Made by a program: the position numbers and the translations under genes | NCBI GenBank assembly: GCA_016946835.1 | Contig: JACVTC010000170.1 | Location: forward strand, 17,501 to 81,500 | DNA from: Neocallimastix lanati (nom. inval.) | Lineage: Eukaryota; Neocallimastigomycota; Neocallimastigomycetes; Neocallimastigales; Neocallimastigaceae | Direction of reading: 5' to 3' | Length of the DNA: 64,000 nt | Part shown: positions 35,025 through 47,111 of the stretch, in pieces | How the letters are laid out: every line of letters starts with the position of its first letter | How positions within the stretch are numbered: the stretch's first letter is position 1 | The notes under the pieces: model-generated | Database searches by the model: none | What the model saw: the letters and a program-made list of their open reading frames with translations, nothing else | What the model was told of the DNA's origin: nothing

Positions 35025-36284
35025 TTAAACTTCAACTTCAGTTTCTCCTCCAAGGAAAGTAGGAAGAGATTTTTTCTCTTTTTTCCATTGAGCATATTCT
35101 GCTGTGGAAGCAAATATAACATCTCCTGATGAATTAAGAGCAGTTTCTAAGGAATCTTGAATGACACCAATAATAAAACCAACACCTACGACTTGCATAG
35201 CAATATCAGCATTGACACCAAAGAGTGAACATGCCATTGGAATAAGAAGAAGTGAACCACCGGCAACACCAGAGGCACCACAAGCGGCTAATGTTGCAAT
35301 TAAGACAAGTACTACGGTTGTTACAAATGAAACTTTAATACCAACGGTATTAGCAGCGGCAAGAGACATTACCGCAATAGTAATGGCAGCACCATTCATA
35401 TTAATTGTAGCTCCCAATGGAATGGATACAGCATACATTTCTTTATCCATACCAAGTTTTCTACAAAGTTCCATATTGACTGGAATATTAGCTGCAGAAC
35501 TTCTGGCAAAGAAGGCGGTAATACCAGATTCTTTTAAACATCTTAAAACCAATGGATATGGATTTCTTCTGAGTACGAGAGCGACAAGAAGTGGGTTTAC
35601 CACTAGTGCTGAGAACAACATGCAACTTACTAAAAGAATAAGAAGTTTTCCATAATCCGTGAAAATGGATAAACCATTTTGACTAACATTTTCATAAACT
35701 AAACCCATAATACCAAATGGAGCAAGATTAATAATCCATTTTACCGTCTGGGAAACAATATTTGAAAGATCTTCAAAGATATTTTTTGTAACTTCGGAAG
35801 CCGTTTGTCTTGCAGCAATACCGAAAACAACAGCCCAGAAAAGAATACCGATATAACGAGCATCTACAATGGAAGAAACTGGATTAGATACCATATTTAT
35901 TATAAGATTTTTAAGTACTTCCCATACACCAGTTGGAACAGATTCTGCTTCTGCCTTATCAATATTAGTTAGCTTAATAGTTTGTGGGAAGAAGAAACTT
36001 CCAACAACGGCAACAAGTGAGGCAAGAAGAGTACTTGTAAGGTATAAAACAATAACCAAAACAAATCTTTTATCTAATGCATCGTTGGCTTGAGCTAATG
36101 CTGAAACAACAAGTACAAATACAAGTACAGGCGCAACTGCCTTTAATGCTCCTACGAATACACTACCTAATAATGAAATGAAGTCTAAATTTTTTATTAA
36201 TAATCCAAGAATCACACCAATAATTAAACCACATACGATTCTCCAAATTAAACTGATACTGTTATACTTTTTTATGATATTCAT
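35025..36284 (-). CDS. sstT: Na+/serine-threonine symporter, SstT type
   Basis: 419 aa, single exon, about the length of bacterial SstT (~400-415 aa). It belongs to the dicarboxylate/amino acid:cation symporter (DAACS) family, with about eight membrane helices plus re-entrant hairpins. RSSAANIPVN (261-270) replaces the SSxxTLP hairpin of glutamate carriers and is the SstT form. GATINMNGAA (291-300) is the NMDGT-equivalent Na+ site. GASGVAGGSLLLIP (~345) and GVGFIIGVIQDSLETALNSS (~380) form the second hairpin and last helix. It probably imports serine/threonine with Na+ at the plasma membrane. SstT is a bacterial family, and the gene has far higher GC than the flanks, so horizontal transfer is likely. 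The start ATG at 36284 gives MNIIKKYNSISLIWRI directly before helix 1. Confidence 0.92.
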   Translation of the reverse strand: MNIIKKYNSISLIWRIVCGLIIGVILGLLIKNLDFISLLGSVFVGALKAVAPVLVFVLVVSALAQANDALDKRFVLVIVLYLTSTLLASLVAVVGSFFFPQTIKLTNIDKAEAESVPTGVWEVLKNLIINMVSNPVSSIVDARYIGILFWAVVFGIAARQTASEVTKNIFEDLSNIVSQTVKWIINLAPFGIMGLVYENVSQNGLSIFTDYGKLLILLVSCMLFSALVVNPLLVALVLRRNPYPLVLRCLKESGITAFFARSSAANIPVNMELCRKLGMDKEMYAVSIPLGATINMNGAAITIAVMSLAAANTVGIKVSFVTTVVLVLIATLAACGASGVAGGSLLLIPMACSLFGVNADIAMQVVGVGFIIGVIQDSLETALNSSGDVIFASTAEYAQWKKEKKSLPTFLGGETEVEV

Positions 36285-37327
36285 TTTTTTATTTTTTTTC
36301 TTGTTTTTGTTTTTGTTTTTTTTTTACTTTAATTTATTTTAAATTAATTTAAATATTTATTATTATTGTTTAAAAAAAAAAATAAAATAATTATTTTTTA
36401 TTATAAATGTATATTATTATTTATTGTTTTTTTAATTCCTTTTTCCTATTTATACTTTTCTTATTTATTTCCTTTTTTTTACTTTTTCCTTTTTTTCTTT
36501 TACTTTTTATTTTTATTTTTTATTTTTTTACTTTTCTCTTTACTTTTCTTTTTACTTTTTTTCTTTTTACTTCTTATTTTTTTTTTATTATTTTATTTTA
36601 TTTTATTTTTTTTTTTTTTTTTTTTTTTTTATTGTATTAAAAAAAACTTTTTTTTTATTATTTTATTTTATTTTTTTTTTTTTGTATTAAAAAAAACCAA
36701 AGTAAAGCCGTAAAGGAAAAATACATATACTCTTTTCATTTCTATTTATACTACATAAAGTTATTAATTTTTAATTAAATTTTTATTTAATTTTAATTAA
36801 AAATTATAAACTTTAATATCTATAATAAAATCAATTGGAATTTTTATATACATTTAAACATACTATATTAAAATAATATATATAATTTTAGTTTTCCAGT
36901 ATTATTGTATATTTTATTTTTACTAGTTTATATAGATTAAATTTATTGATAATAAATTTAGTACATTAAAATAATTAAATTATTAAATAAATAAATAAAT
37001 TATTAAATAAATAAATAAATAAATATAAAAAAAAAAAAATTAATTAAAATAAAAAAAAAAAAAAATTGATAGGAAAAGAATATGATTAATTGATAATAAT
37101 AGTAAATATAAAATTAAATATTGTTTAGGACCGAAAAAAAAAAATAATATAAAAAAAATTATATATTAAATATATATAATACAATAAAAAGTTATGAAAG
37201 TATAAATTAATTATATATCATTATCATTTTAAATGTATCTATGGTATTAATAATCGATGAAACTCTATAATATCATGGATATATATGATTAAAATAAAAA
37301 AAATAAAAATAAAAAAAGCATACAATA

Positions 37328-37358
<31 letters not shown>

Positions 37359-37415
37359 TGTATGTATGAATGTATTACAGGTACTAATCAATAATATGTT
37401 TAAAATATATACATA

Positions 37416-37448
<33 letters not shown>

Positions 37449-38401
37449 AACTCTTTATAGTTTTATCATTTTGTTGTGGTGTTTAGAGAGAGTGAGTAGA
37501 TATTTAAATTGAATAAAATGTTCTCTACTAATATTAATTTATTTTGTATTTTTTTAAACATATTAATAAAAAAAAAAGACTGAATGTATTATTAATATAT
37601 TAGTCATTATATTCATCATATATACTGATTTTGTTCAAAATGAGTCAGTTGAATTGATATTAAACATCACTACAAAATATTTAATATTAATTCTATTGTA
37701 TTATAACTCTATTTCGGAAGGTTGCATAAAAGGGCGTTACAGTTCATTAATTTTTAAATAAAGTATTTCCTTTTTTGTAAATTTTAATTTGTTTTATAAT
37801 CCATAATAAATGAATTCCAACTTCTGTATATTTATATATATTTTTTATTTTTATTTTTATATTTATTCATTTATTTATTTATATATATATTTTTATTTAT
37901 ATATATATTCATTTATATTTATTTATATATATGTTTTTTATTTATTTATTTATATATTTATTAATATATATACTTATAAATTTATTATTTATTATTTATT
38001 TATTATCTATTACTCAATTATTTATTATTTTATTATTATTTATTTATTACTTATTATTTAATTATTTATTATCTATTATTTATTTATTATTTATTATTGT
38101 TTAATTTTTAATATTTTAATTTTTATTAATTGTTATCTATTATTTCTATTATTAATTATTTACTATTTATTATTTATTATCTATCTATTATTTATACTTC
38201 ATAATCTATTAATTATTTATAGTTTATTATCCATTGGTTATATATAATGATATAATTATAATTTTTTAAATTTGTCTCACTGTTACACCAATTTATCTAT
38301 GTGATAATTTTTTAATCTTAAAAAATAATATGCATTTTTTTAAAAATAATTTTATTTTTTTTTTGAAATATTTTATAATTTTAATATACTATCAAAATTT
38401 T

Positions 38402-38439
<38 letters not shown>

Positions 38440-38885
38440 AATAAACAATAAAAATAAAATAAGATAATAAGAAAAAAATAAACAATAAAAAAGAAATGAA
38501 TATATATATATATTTATATATATATTAAAATTTCCTCATTTAATCAAATATTTAAATATAGATTAATTATTTAATGATATTTATTACTTAACATTAATTT
38601 ATTATTATTATTATTTTTTTTTAATTAAATAAATATTCACATAAATAACAATAGGTCTTTTGTAACATATATAATAATATTCAAAAAAATATATATATAT
38701 ATATTTAATTATTTATTTTATTATAGTTAATTATTTATTATTGTAATTCTATACATTTATTATAATTAAAAATTAAAAGTTAAAAATTATACAAAAAAAA
38801 AAAAAAATAATAAAAAAAAAAATTAAAAAATAAAAATTTCAATAAAATATAATGTATTTGAAAAACTAGTTTATATATTATTGAT

Positions 38886-38924
<39 letters not shown>

Positions 38925-39206
38925 TGTTGTTGTTGTTGTTCTATTTATTTTCAAAATATACAATATTTGTGGTATATATTATTATTGAATAATGCGATTG
39001 AAATCAGATATTATTTTTTTAAAAAAAATGATGATAAATTTTTAAAACTTAAACTTTAAAATATTTGTATTTATATCAATTTTCTTTGGCTATTATTATT
39101 AATTTTTTTTTCTTCTATTTATATATATTTATATATATATATGTTTATTTTTTTTTCCTACTACTATTATTTTCATTTTATTATTTTATTTTTAAAACTT
39201 TAAATT
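36285..39206. other. AT-rich spacer, (TATG)n and TTTA repeats
   Basis: No gene seen. T-rich DNA upstream of the transporter gene, a (GTAT)n run at 37331-37370, poly-A at 37418-37446 and 38402-38438, ATTT/ATTA repeats at 37840-38230, poly-T at 38888-38922 followed by (GTT)n. A short complex stretch at 37440-37530 and 37680-37740 has no recognisable product. Confidence 0.6.
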
Positions 39207-40364
39207 TTAATTGAAATCATTATTTATTTCAACACTATTGAGTAAATTACACATTTTATCAATATTATCATCTTCCTCATAACTACTATCACTTTCATAT
39301 CCGTTATCACAACTACTACTGCTTATATAACCATCCTCTACTTCTGATGGAATGATATAACGTGTATATACATTCTTTCCTTCGTAGTAAAGATAAAAGC
39401 TATCTTTATTGACCAAACCGTCGTTTTTCCCGTAACGACGAACATAGGTATTATTACCAGTATAGATAGTATAGAAACTTTCACTATTATTTTTATCATC
39501 TCCGTTATAGAGTGGGAAAGTTTCAGAATTTTTAAAGATATAATTTTGAATGGACTTAGTGTCATTCTCCTTCGGATCCGTATTTTTAATACTATCCGTT
39601 GGACCGCCCCAACAACGAGTAAATTTAATTCCATCATCTGAATGAAAATAAAAGACATTATTTGAACAGAAATCTGGTATATAGGAATTACGATTACCAT
39701 CAATAAAGATACGCTTTCTACCTGTAATTTTTTGATCCGTATTGGTGAAGTCTTTCAAACCAAAGAAAAATAATGCCAATCCAAGAACAAATATATAATC
39801 TACGCCTTCAGCAATTTGAACGGTTAAGTGGTGACGATCATCTTGAGCTCTTATCATTTTACAAATTACAGGAGCATTTTCTTTCTCTTTACCATGGAAA
39901 AGAGCACAAACACTTTCATCCTCATCACTTTTCATTTCAATAAATTCATTTTTTTTGGAAACCGTATTATGAAATTTTACCTTATAATCATATTTAGCAT
40001 ACTTTCTATCCTCATTACTATAATCATGTTTAGCTCTAATGATACCAAGAAAACGTCCCTTTTTATTTTTACCAAGATACATCTTTTTACGAGATTTTCT
40101 TGAGTTAGTTTCTTTTACTGTAAAAATAGGTTCATTCGTATCCATGGTATAAATAATTCTCTTACGATTGGTTTTTCTTCCTTTCAAAACTTTTTTACCC
40201 TCATTATCAAATATCTTAAATCTATATTTAGCTAATTTATTGGTTGTCCTTTCAACGGTAAAGGTCATATTTTCTTTAGTAATATAAATAGGAGAGACTA
40301 CAGCTAAGCCGTTCCCAACTGGACTTTCTAATTTTTTTTTACAAATATCTTCATAATAACCCAT
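39207..40364 (-). CDS. LURP-one-related (LOR) domain protein 3, long acidic tail
   Basis: 385 aa, single exon, ATG at 40364 (MGYYEDICKK, similar to MGYFKELYHM of LOR 2). Residues ~25-215 form the LOR domain: MTFTVERTTNKLAKYRFKIF, RKRIIYTMDTNEPIFTV, KSRKKMYLGKNKKGRFLG, FHGKEKENAPVICKM and AEGVDYIFVLGLALFFF. The rest (~215-385) is an acidic, Ser/Asn/Tyr-rich extension with several YYEGK/YTGNN-like phrases, not seen in the other copies. No signal or membrane segment beyond the buried LOR helix. The tail could be a protein-binding region. Function unknown. Confidence 0.82.
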   Translation of the reverse strand: MGYYEDICKKKLESPVGNGLAVVSPIYITKENMTFTVERTTNKLAKYRFKIFDNEGKKVLKGRKTNRKRIIYTMDTNEPIFTVKETNSRKSRKKMYLGKNKKGRFLGIIRAKHDYSNEDRKYAKYDYKVKFHNTVSKKNEFIEMKSDEDESVCALFHGKEKENAPVICKMIRAQDDRHHLTVQIAEGVDYIFVLGLALFFFGLKDFTNTDQKITGRKRIFIDGNRNSYIPDFCSNNVFYFHSDDGIKFTRCWGGPTDSIKNTDPKENDTKSIQNYIFKNSETFPLYNGDDKNNSESFYTIYTGNNTYVRRYGKNDGLVNKDSFYLYYEGKNVYTRYIIPSEVEDGYISSSSCDNGYESDSSYEEDDNIDKMCNLLNSVEINNDFN

Positions 40365-40415
40365 AGTGTAATATATATATTTTATTTTATTTTATTTTAT
40401 TTTATTTTATTTTAT

Positions 40416-40456
<41 letters not shown>

Positions 40457-41215
40457 TTTTTCCTGTTTAATTTAGCTTTTTTTTTTTAATAAATAATTTA
40501 AAAACTATTTAAATATTATTGATTGATTGATTGTTTATTGATTGTCTAATTATATTGAAATTAATATTAATTACATTAAAAATTATACATATATATATAT
40601 AAATAAAATTTTGATAAATAAGATGTAAATAAATAATAATTGCTTTAATTATATATATTATAAAATTTTTATTTACCTTTATATATTACTTTTATTGTTA
40701 TTATTATTATTATTATTTAATTTATGAATTTTTACTTTAAAAATTATATTAATTATTTATTTATTAATTTATAATTACAATAAACTATATATTCCTGTTA
40801 ATGCAAATTCCTTTTGATTAAACCAAATTATTTTTATTATTGTGCTTACAATTATATATATTTAAATAATTTCATACAAGAAATAACTTTTTTTTTTTCA
40901 CTTATAATAGTAATGACTGATTAGTAATTAATATATTTATTATACTTGAGATATTAATAAAATAAATTTTAATAATATATACGTATTTATTAAAATAATA
41001 TCTAGAATTAAATTATTAAATTGTACTTCAAAAAATGTTTTATTTCTATATTTTTTAAAAATATTAATAAACTTTTATTTTTTTTTTTTTTTTTTTTTAA
41101 TTATATTTATGTACTTTTTCTATTGAATAACTACTTTTTATATAACACTCTACTTTTTTTTTTTTTTTTTTTCAAATAAAAATTACTATTGAACGATATT
41201 TATAATTTTTTATTA

Positions 41216-41260
<45 letters not shown>

Positions 41261-42767
41261 TCTTAATAGAATATCAATTAATCAATTAATAAAGTTAAAA
41301 CAATAAAAAAAATAAAAATAAAATAATAATATTAAAATAAAATAAAATTTTTGGATAAACAAATTAATATGTTTATATTATTAACGATTATAAATAAAGT
41401 TTATCCAAAATTATATTTTATTTTAATGTTTTTATTATTTTTTATTTTTAAATATATTAAAATATTATTATAATTTTAATTGATTTAATATTTTTATAGA
41501 TAGAGTTGCTTTGTTTTTATTTGATTTTCCTAGAGGAATATTATTCGAATAATAAAAAACAAAAAATAATTAATAATTAATATTAAACTACTTTTTTTAT
41601 GATCAAATCATATGAATAATATATTATATTATAAGATTTCTCCAAATTCTATAATAATTATTTTATCACAAATTACTAATATATATTCATATATATTATT
41701 ATGATTAATTTATTTTAAAAAAATTAAATAATTATTATAATACAACAAATAAAAGTAAATATATTTATTATTCAATTATTCAATTATTCAATTATTTATT
41801 CATTTATTATTTATTATATACTTAATCATTTACTGTTATTATTAAGGTTATCATGATCAATTAATAATTTCTAAACTATGATTAGTATTATGATCAGTTT
41901 TAGTATTAAAATCATTTAAAAAAATAAATAAAATATATATATATATATTCAATTACTTAACATATATTGATATATTTATTGATAAAAACAAATTTAAACT
42001 TTTTTTAAAAAAAAGAAAATATTTATTTTCTTTATTCATTATTTTTTTATTTTATTTTACATTCCTTAATTTATTTTTTGTTTAATATTATTTTATTTTT
42101 ATTTTTATTTTAAAGATACTTTTATTCTATTTTTATTTATTTATCTATATCACATCTTTTTTTTTTAAAATTTATTTTCTATTTTTTTTTTTATTATTAT
42201 TAATTATTCTATATACATTATTATTTATTTATCTATTTTTATTAAAAAAAGCAAAACATACATAGTATGTCATCAAACCAAGTTCCATAACATTTAAATA
42301 ATAAATAATAAATAATAATTAAATAATAATTTTTATAATATTTAAATAATAAATAATAAATAATAATTAAATAATAATTTTTATAATATTTAAATAATAA
42401 ATAATAAATAATAATTAAATAATAATTTTTATAATATTTAAATAATAAATAATAAATAATAATTAAATAATAATTTTTATAATATTTAAATAATAAATAA
42501 TAAATAATAATTAAATAATAATTTTTATAATATTTAAATAATAAATAATAAATAATATTTTTTATAATAATTAATGGGTTTTAAAATCATAGCATTTTTG
42601 CATATATTTTGTCATAAAAACCATATTGTTGATATATATATAAATTTTGAAGGCTTAATCAATAGATGTCATAGCATAGTTTTTGATAAAATAAATCATA
42701 AAATCCAGTATATTTAATTAATATTTTTAGGTCTAATTAATTCAATGATCAAAACAGCAATGAAATA
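40365..42767. other. AT-rich spacer with 48-bp minisatellite
   Basis: No gene seen. ATTTT repeats at 40378-40420, poly-A of about 36 (41219-41255), and a minisatellite of about 5.5 copies of a 48-bp unit (ATTTTTATAATATTTAAATA...) at about 42285-42560. Confidence 0.65.
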
Positions 42768-43220
42768 CTATGAATGATATAGTTTTTGAAGTTTAACATT
42801 TAAATCAAATGCATATGCATAGACAAGGGCAATTATATAGGCAGTATCAACTCCAGGTGCTACTTGAACATAAGTGTAACCAAAATCTGTCTCATTAAAA
42901 TTTTGAGGATTTTTTTTTTTATTGACAGTAGCAATTAATTTATTATTAAAATAAATTTCACATAAACGCTTTCCATAATTATTATTCATTTTTTTACTCC
43001 ATCTTTTTTATTTCTATTTGGGAAATAGAAAGCTGGTTTACCAAAGGTATCATAATAAGTTACACCATTTATATCTTAAATATCAAAATTTTCAACTTTA
43101 TATTCATTAATTTTATATATTATTTTTAAAAAATAACCTTTTGATTAAAAATAAATCTAGTATATTTAACACCAAATGGTTGTTCTGGTGAAGATACAAC
43201 TAAAGGTTTTTCTCCTGACA
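42768..43220 (-). pseudogene. LURP-one-related (LOR) pseudogene
   Basis: Begins MSGEKPLVVSSPEQPFGVKYTRFIF at 43220, the expected N-terminal LOR layout. It then has a stop and at least one frameshift through VENFDI and INGVTYYDTFGKPAFYFP. The last part is open as a 73-aa ORF (42768-42989) with the family's C-terminal block FGYTYVQVAPGVDTAYIIAL. The middle of the domain (about 60 residues, from the ILSLK strand on) is missing or unreadable. It lies 2.4 kb from LOR gene 3 on the same strand. Confidence 0.7.
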
Positions 43221-43462
43221 TTTTTTTTTTTTTAAAAAATTATAAAACTAATTAATTTTTTCTTTTTTTGCATATTTAGTAATAGTTTCTTTTTATTTTC
43301 AATTTAAAATCAGAAGTTTAAATTATTTGTTATATATATCTTTTTTTCTAATAATTCTTTTATATTTTTTGTTCTTTTTTTTTTTATTTTAAAAAATAAT
43401 TAAAAAAATTATTATTCTTATTATTGATTATTATTAATTATTTTATTATTAATTATTTTATT

Positions 43463-43493
<31 letters not shown>

Positions 43494-43939
43494 TTTATTA
43501 TAATTATTTATTATAATTATTATTTATTATAATTAAAGTAAATTAAATTAAATTGAAATAATCCAATAAACAATAAATACCCATAAATCTTACAAACGTA
43601 AGTTTAGATTATTCAAAATTATAGCCTGCTAGGTAGAATAAACTTTTGGAAAAGAGCATTTTGAATTTGTAGTAACATGATATATCTAGAATTATGATTT
43701 TATTTGTACATTCCTTGAATAATCTTCCATAGTCTCAAAAGGTTCAATTCTTGAGATTTGAATAAAAACCTACATCCAATCTTAAATCCATTGATCTTAC
43801 TATCTAATTGGGATTGAGTCAGATCTCATAAGATAAGATAAATGATTTAATGCTATTTAAAATAAACTAAGAAAAATTATTATGAAACATTAAAATAACA
43901 AAAATATCATCAAATTCAAATTCAAAATTAAAATAGTAA
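43221..43939. other. Moderately AT-rich spacer before decayed copia RT
   Basis: The DNA from about 43570 is less AT-rich than average and probably belongs to the same decayed copia element as 43940-44275, but I could not read a continuous match. Confidence 0.4.
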
Positions 43940-44275
43940 TATTTCCAATGGATGTGAAAACTACTTATTAATTTTCAGCTTTTATATTCACTAATTAAAT
44001 ATATTTGTGTAATCACTCCATCCAGTAGACAAAGATTAAAGTAAATACTTTTGGAAATTAATTTAAGCCTTGTATTGACTAAAACTATCCAAGGAATGAA
44101 ATAATTACTTCATTTCTTAAAAATAAGAATTTTTAACAATTCGTCTCCGAATTGTTCATATTTAAAAAATCCTCATAATGAAATTACAAATTAAATTCTT
44201 GGTATTGACGTTGATGATATGATTATCCCAGGTAAGATTCAAAAAATTTATAAAAACCATGAAATTATTTTTTTT
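43940..44275 (+). pseudogene. Heavily decayed copia reverse transcriptase
   Basis: With stops read through, the plus strand shows RT landmarks in the right order: MDVKTTY (for QMDVKTAYLNG), YFWKLI-ALY-LK (for ...ALYGLKQ), LKNPHNEIT and then ILGIDVDDMIIPGK (for the YVDDMIITG active-site strand). The Tyr of YVDD reads Asp. Many TGA/TAA/TAG codons show that it is old. No LTR was assigned to it. Confidence 0.6.
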
Positions 44276-44775
44276 TGACTAAAATTTAAATATCAAATCG
44301 TGTATTGGAATCATAATAAATAAGAAAAATTTTAAATACTCTATCTATCATTTTTTTTATTCCATTTACCATTAACAAATCATCTATAAATGAAGAAAAC
44401 AGTAACATCTCTAACTAATTTAAGTTATTTAATTCTTTTGAATATTTAAATTCTACTAAAAATTATAAAATATAAGAATTTGGAAAATATATTTAAAAAA
44501 ATAATTATTAAAAATAAATTAAAAGCTTTTTTTGTACATTTTCATTGGTTTTATTAATGTATTTTAAAGTTCATTGTATTAATTATTCTTTATATTATTA
44601 TCAAGCCACAAATAATGGAAATAAAATAGTAATTTTAAAAATCAGTAATTTCTAAAATTAAAAATCATTTTTATTATTTAATAAGGTTTATAAATAATTA
44701 AAATATTACTATAAATTATAAATGTTATTGTTATATTTTGTATTTTTTTAATAATATTAAAACAATAATAATAAT
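44276..44775. other. AT-rich flank of copia C
   Basis: No gene seen. It ends in an AT repeat that includes ATAAT at 44771-44775, the likely target-site copy of copia C. Confidence 0.5.
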
Positions 44776-45024
44776 TGTTAGAATATAAAGAATTAATGTC
44801 GAAATATATTAAATTTATTATATTAATATTCGTTATATAGTTTATCTCATATTTGAAATACATCTTTAATTAATTGTAATAAAAGTTCATTATATTTGGC
44901 ACTAGCCACAACTAGTATAAATAAAATGTAATTTTTCTAAATTTGTTAACATCGTAATTACCTATTAAATATTTTTAATAAATGAAGTTTATGTTAAAAA
45001 CCAAATATTATTTTATTCTTAACG
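44776..45024 (+). repeat. 5' LTR of copia C
   Basis: Starts TGTTAGAATATAAAG, ends TTCTTAACG; 249 bp. It matches 52809-53064 with scattered substitutions and small indels. Confidence 0.85.
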
Positions 45025-45057
45025 ATAGATTAAGAGTCTCATTTGTTTCAACTAAAA

Positions 45058-45215
45058 ATGAATGCTATGAATTATTTAATTACTGCTGATGAACGCCTCA
45101 ACAGAACCAACTATGAAGATTGGTATCCTACTGTAAGATCTATCATGAAGGCCAAATTTGGAAATACATTGAAGAAGATCTAATTACTACTATGGAAGAA
45201 AGAAGAACTGTTTGA
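45058..45215 (+). pseudogene. Copia Gag N-terminal remnant
   Basis: ATG at 45058, then ADERLNRTNYEDWYPTVRSIMKAK, the typical copia Gag opening (LNxxNYxxW). A frameshift near 45160 moves to KYIEEDLITTMEERR, ending at TGA 45213-45215. It lies just inside the 5' LTR, in the correct place for C. Confidence 0.7.
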
Positions 45216-45295
45216 AAAGGCGAAAATTAAAAAATAAAATGGAAAATTAAAAATCAATCCACAATTAATACTTCAAAATTTTTGAAAAAATAAGA

Positions 45296-45400
45296 GAATG
45301 AGACGACAACCCACGGAACCGATCCAGTGTCGTCGGTATCGTTGTGCAATCGCCTCACAGCTCGTCCAGCGAGCCATTTTGGGGAACCCCTGCGAGAAAA
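45296..45400. other. Anomalous GC-rich island
   Basis: About 59% G+C over 45301-45396 against 10-25% around it. It contains GGGGAACCCC and CTCGTCCAGCGAG palindromes. Neither strand gave a recognised protein, though one plus frame is open through it. It sits exactly between the gag remnant and the RT of element B. Confidence 0.75.
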
Positions 45401-45418
45401 AATGCTTTCTAAAAGGAT

Positions 45419-46902
45419 AAATGGATAGAAGCAATATCAAACGAACTTGAAAACCTCTACAACAACGAAACCATGTCCTTAGTAAAAAAGCTACCTGAAG
45501 GAAGAAAACCTATTGAATATAAATGAGTATTCACAAAAAAATATAACGATAAAGGAGAACTTGAAAAATACAAGGCTAGACTAGTGATCAAAGGATTTAA
45601 ACAAATTGAAGGAATTGATTATGACAAGATATACTCTCCCACGTTATCTGTTGAAAGTATGCATTTAGTCATCGCAATAGCTTCATTTAAACGGAATATC
45701 CAACAATTAGACATTAAAGCTGCATATCTAAATGCTCCTCTTAATGAAGAAATCTATATGACAATTCCAGAAGGAGATCCAAACTACAAAAACGGTTTTT
45801 GGAAACTGAACAAGGCTTTATATGGATTGAAACAAGCAGGAAGAATGTGGAATATAACAATCTCTAATTTTCTGAAGAATATAGGTTTTACTCAACTAAA
45901 AAGTGAACAATGTTTATTTTCAAAATCAAACTCTCAAAAAGAAACTACTTGCATTGTTGCATTATATGTAGATGATATGCTTATTACAGGCTTAGATAAT
46001 GAAATAAACTCCACTGTTGAACTAATTAAAAATAAATTTAAAATATCAAAATGTAGTTCAGTAAATCATATACTTGGAATAACTGTCGAACCTACTAAAT
46101 ATGGATATAACATTTCACAAAAGAAATATATTAACGATATTTTAAAAAGATTCAAAATAAATAAAAATCAAAAATCCTCTACTCCTTGTGTAGGTGAAAA
46201 CATCAAAGAAATTAACAATGAACCATTCGATAGTAGTATCAAAGCGCAGTAGGCTCTCTCATACATTTAGGAAAATGCACAAGACCTGATATTGTTTGTG
46301 CAGTAAACAAAGCATCAAGAATAAATAAAAACCCAAATATGACTGATTGGAAAAAGGTATTACAAATATTTAAATATATTAACCAAACCAAAGATTATTA
46401 TTTACAATATAAAAGAGATGGAAATCTTAAAGGCTATACCGACTCCGACTTCGCTGGAGATATAACGAATAGTAAATCGACATCTGGAAATATCTACTTC
46501 CTAGCTTCAGGACCAGTTTTATGGATGTCAAGACAACAACAATGTGTCTCAAGATCCATTGCAGAAGCAGAATATGTTGCATTATCAGAAGCCGTTGCAA
46601 ATGGCCTATGGTTAAAAAATATTCTTGAAGAACTATTTAATAAAAAATTCAAAATAAATCTCTATGGTGACAATAAAGCTAGTCTATATTCCGCCGAAAA
46701 TTTCGCTATTGGAAAAAGACTGAGACACATACGTGTAAGTTACCATTTCTTCAAGGAACACGTTGAAAATAATAATGTTATTTTACAACATATCAAATCC
46801 AAAGACAATCTTGCTGATGTACTCACAAAAGATGTCTATGGAAATAAAATGTTATTCGCAAATAAAATTTTCAAGAAAATCTTGTTTAGGGGGGAATGTT
46901 AA
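45419..46902 (+). pseudogene. Copia B RT and RNase H
   Basis: Reads KWIEAISNELENLYNNE from 45419, then YK-stop-VFTKK (a TGG to TGA-type nonsense at 45524), ARLVIKGFKQ, QLDIKAAYLNAPL, ALYGLKQAGR and the intact YVDDMLITG. A frameshift near 46250 moves to AVGSLIHLGKCTRPDI and the RNase H: D (YTDSDFAGD), E (SIAEAEYVAL), D (YGDNKASLY) and D (DNLADVLTK), stopping at 46902. All catalytic residues remain, with two inactivating lesions. Upstream integrase is absent. Confidence 0.85.
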
Positions 46903-47111
46903 AATATTCACATTATATTTTATATTTTTATATTATTAATATTATACTTTTATATTCTTATTATTATCAATATTATATTCTTATCTTATATTAATATTTT
47001 ATTATTATATTTTTATGTTGTGTAACATCTATCTATGCATATTAATTTATAGAATAATCACATGATTAAAGATATAATTTTTATTATCTTAAAAAAAGTG
47101 AATTCTTAACA
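46897..47111 (+). repeat. Putative 3' LTR of copia B
   Basis: Follows the polypurine tract AGGGGGGAA. It starts TGTTAAAATATTC and a good end is GAATTCTTAACA at 47111 (215 bp). Its first bases overlap the last RNase H codons. No partner LTR was found, so the end is tentative. Confidence 0.55.

Noticed and set aside
35161-35655. 164-aa ORF opposite the symporter gene
   Set aside because: Shadow on the opposite strand of a well-supported membrane protein; no motif.
36366-36713. Hydrophobic Phe/Leu ORFs that look like membrane proteins
   Set aside because: T-rich DNA upstream of the symporter; no helix pattern beyond base composition.
42285-42560. 48-bp repeats as a CRISPR array
   Set aside because: The whole unit repeats without unique spacers; AT minisatellite.
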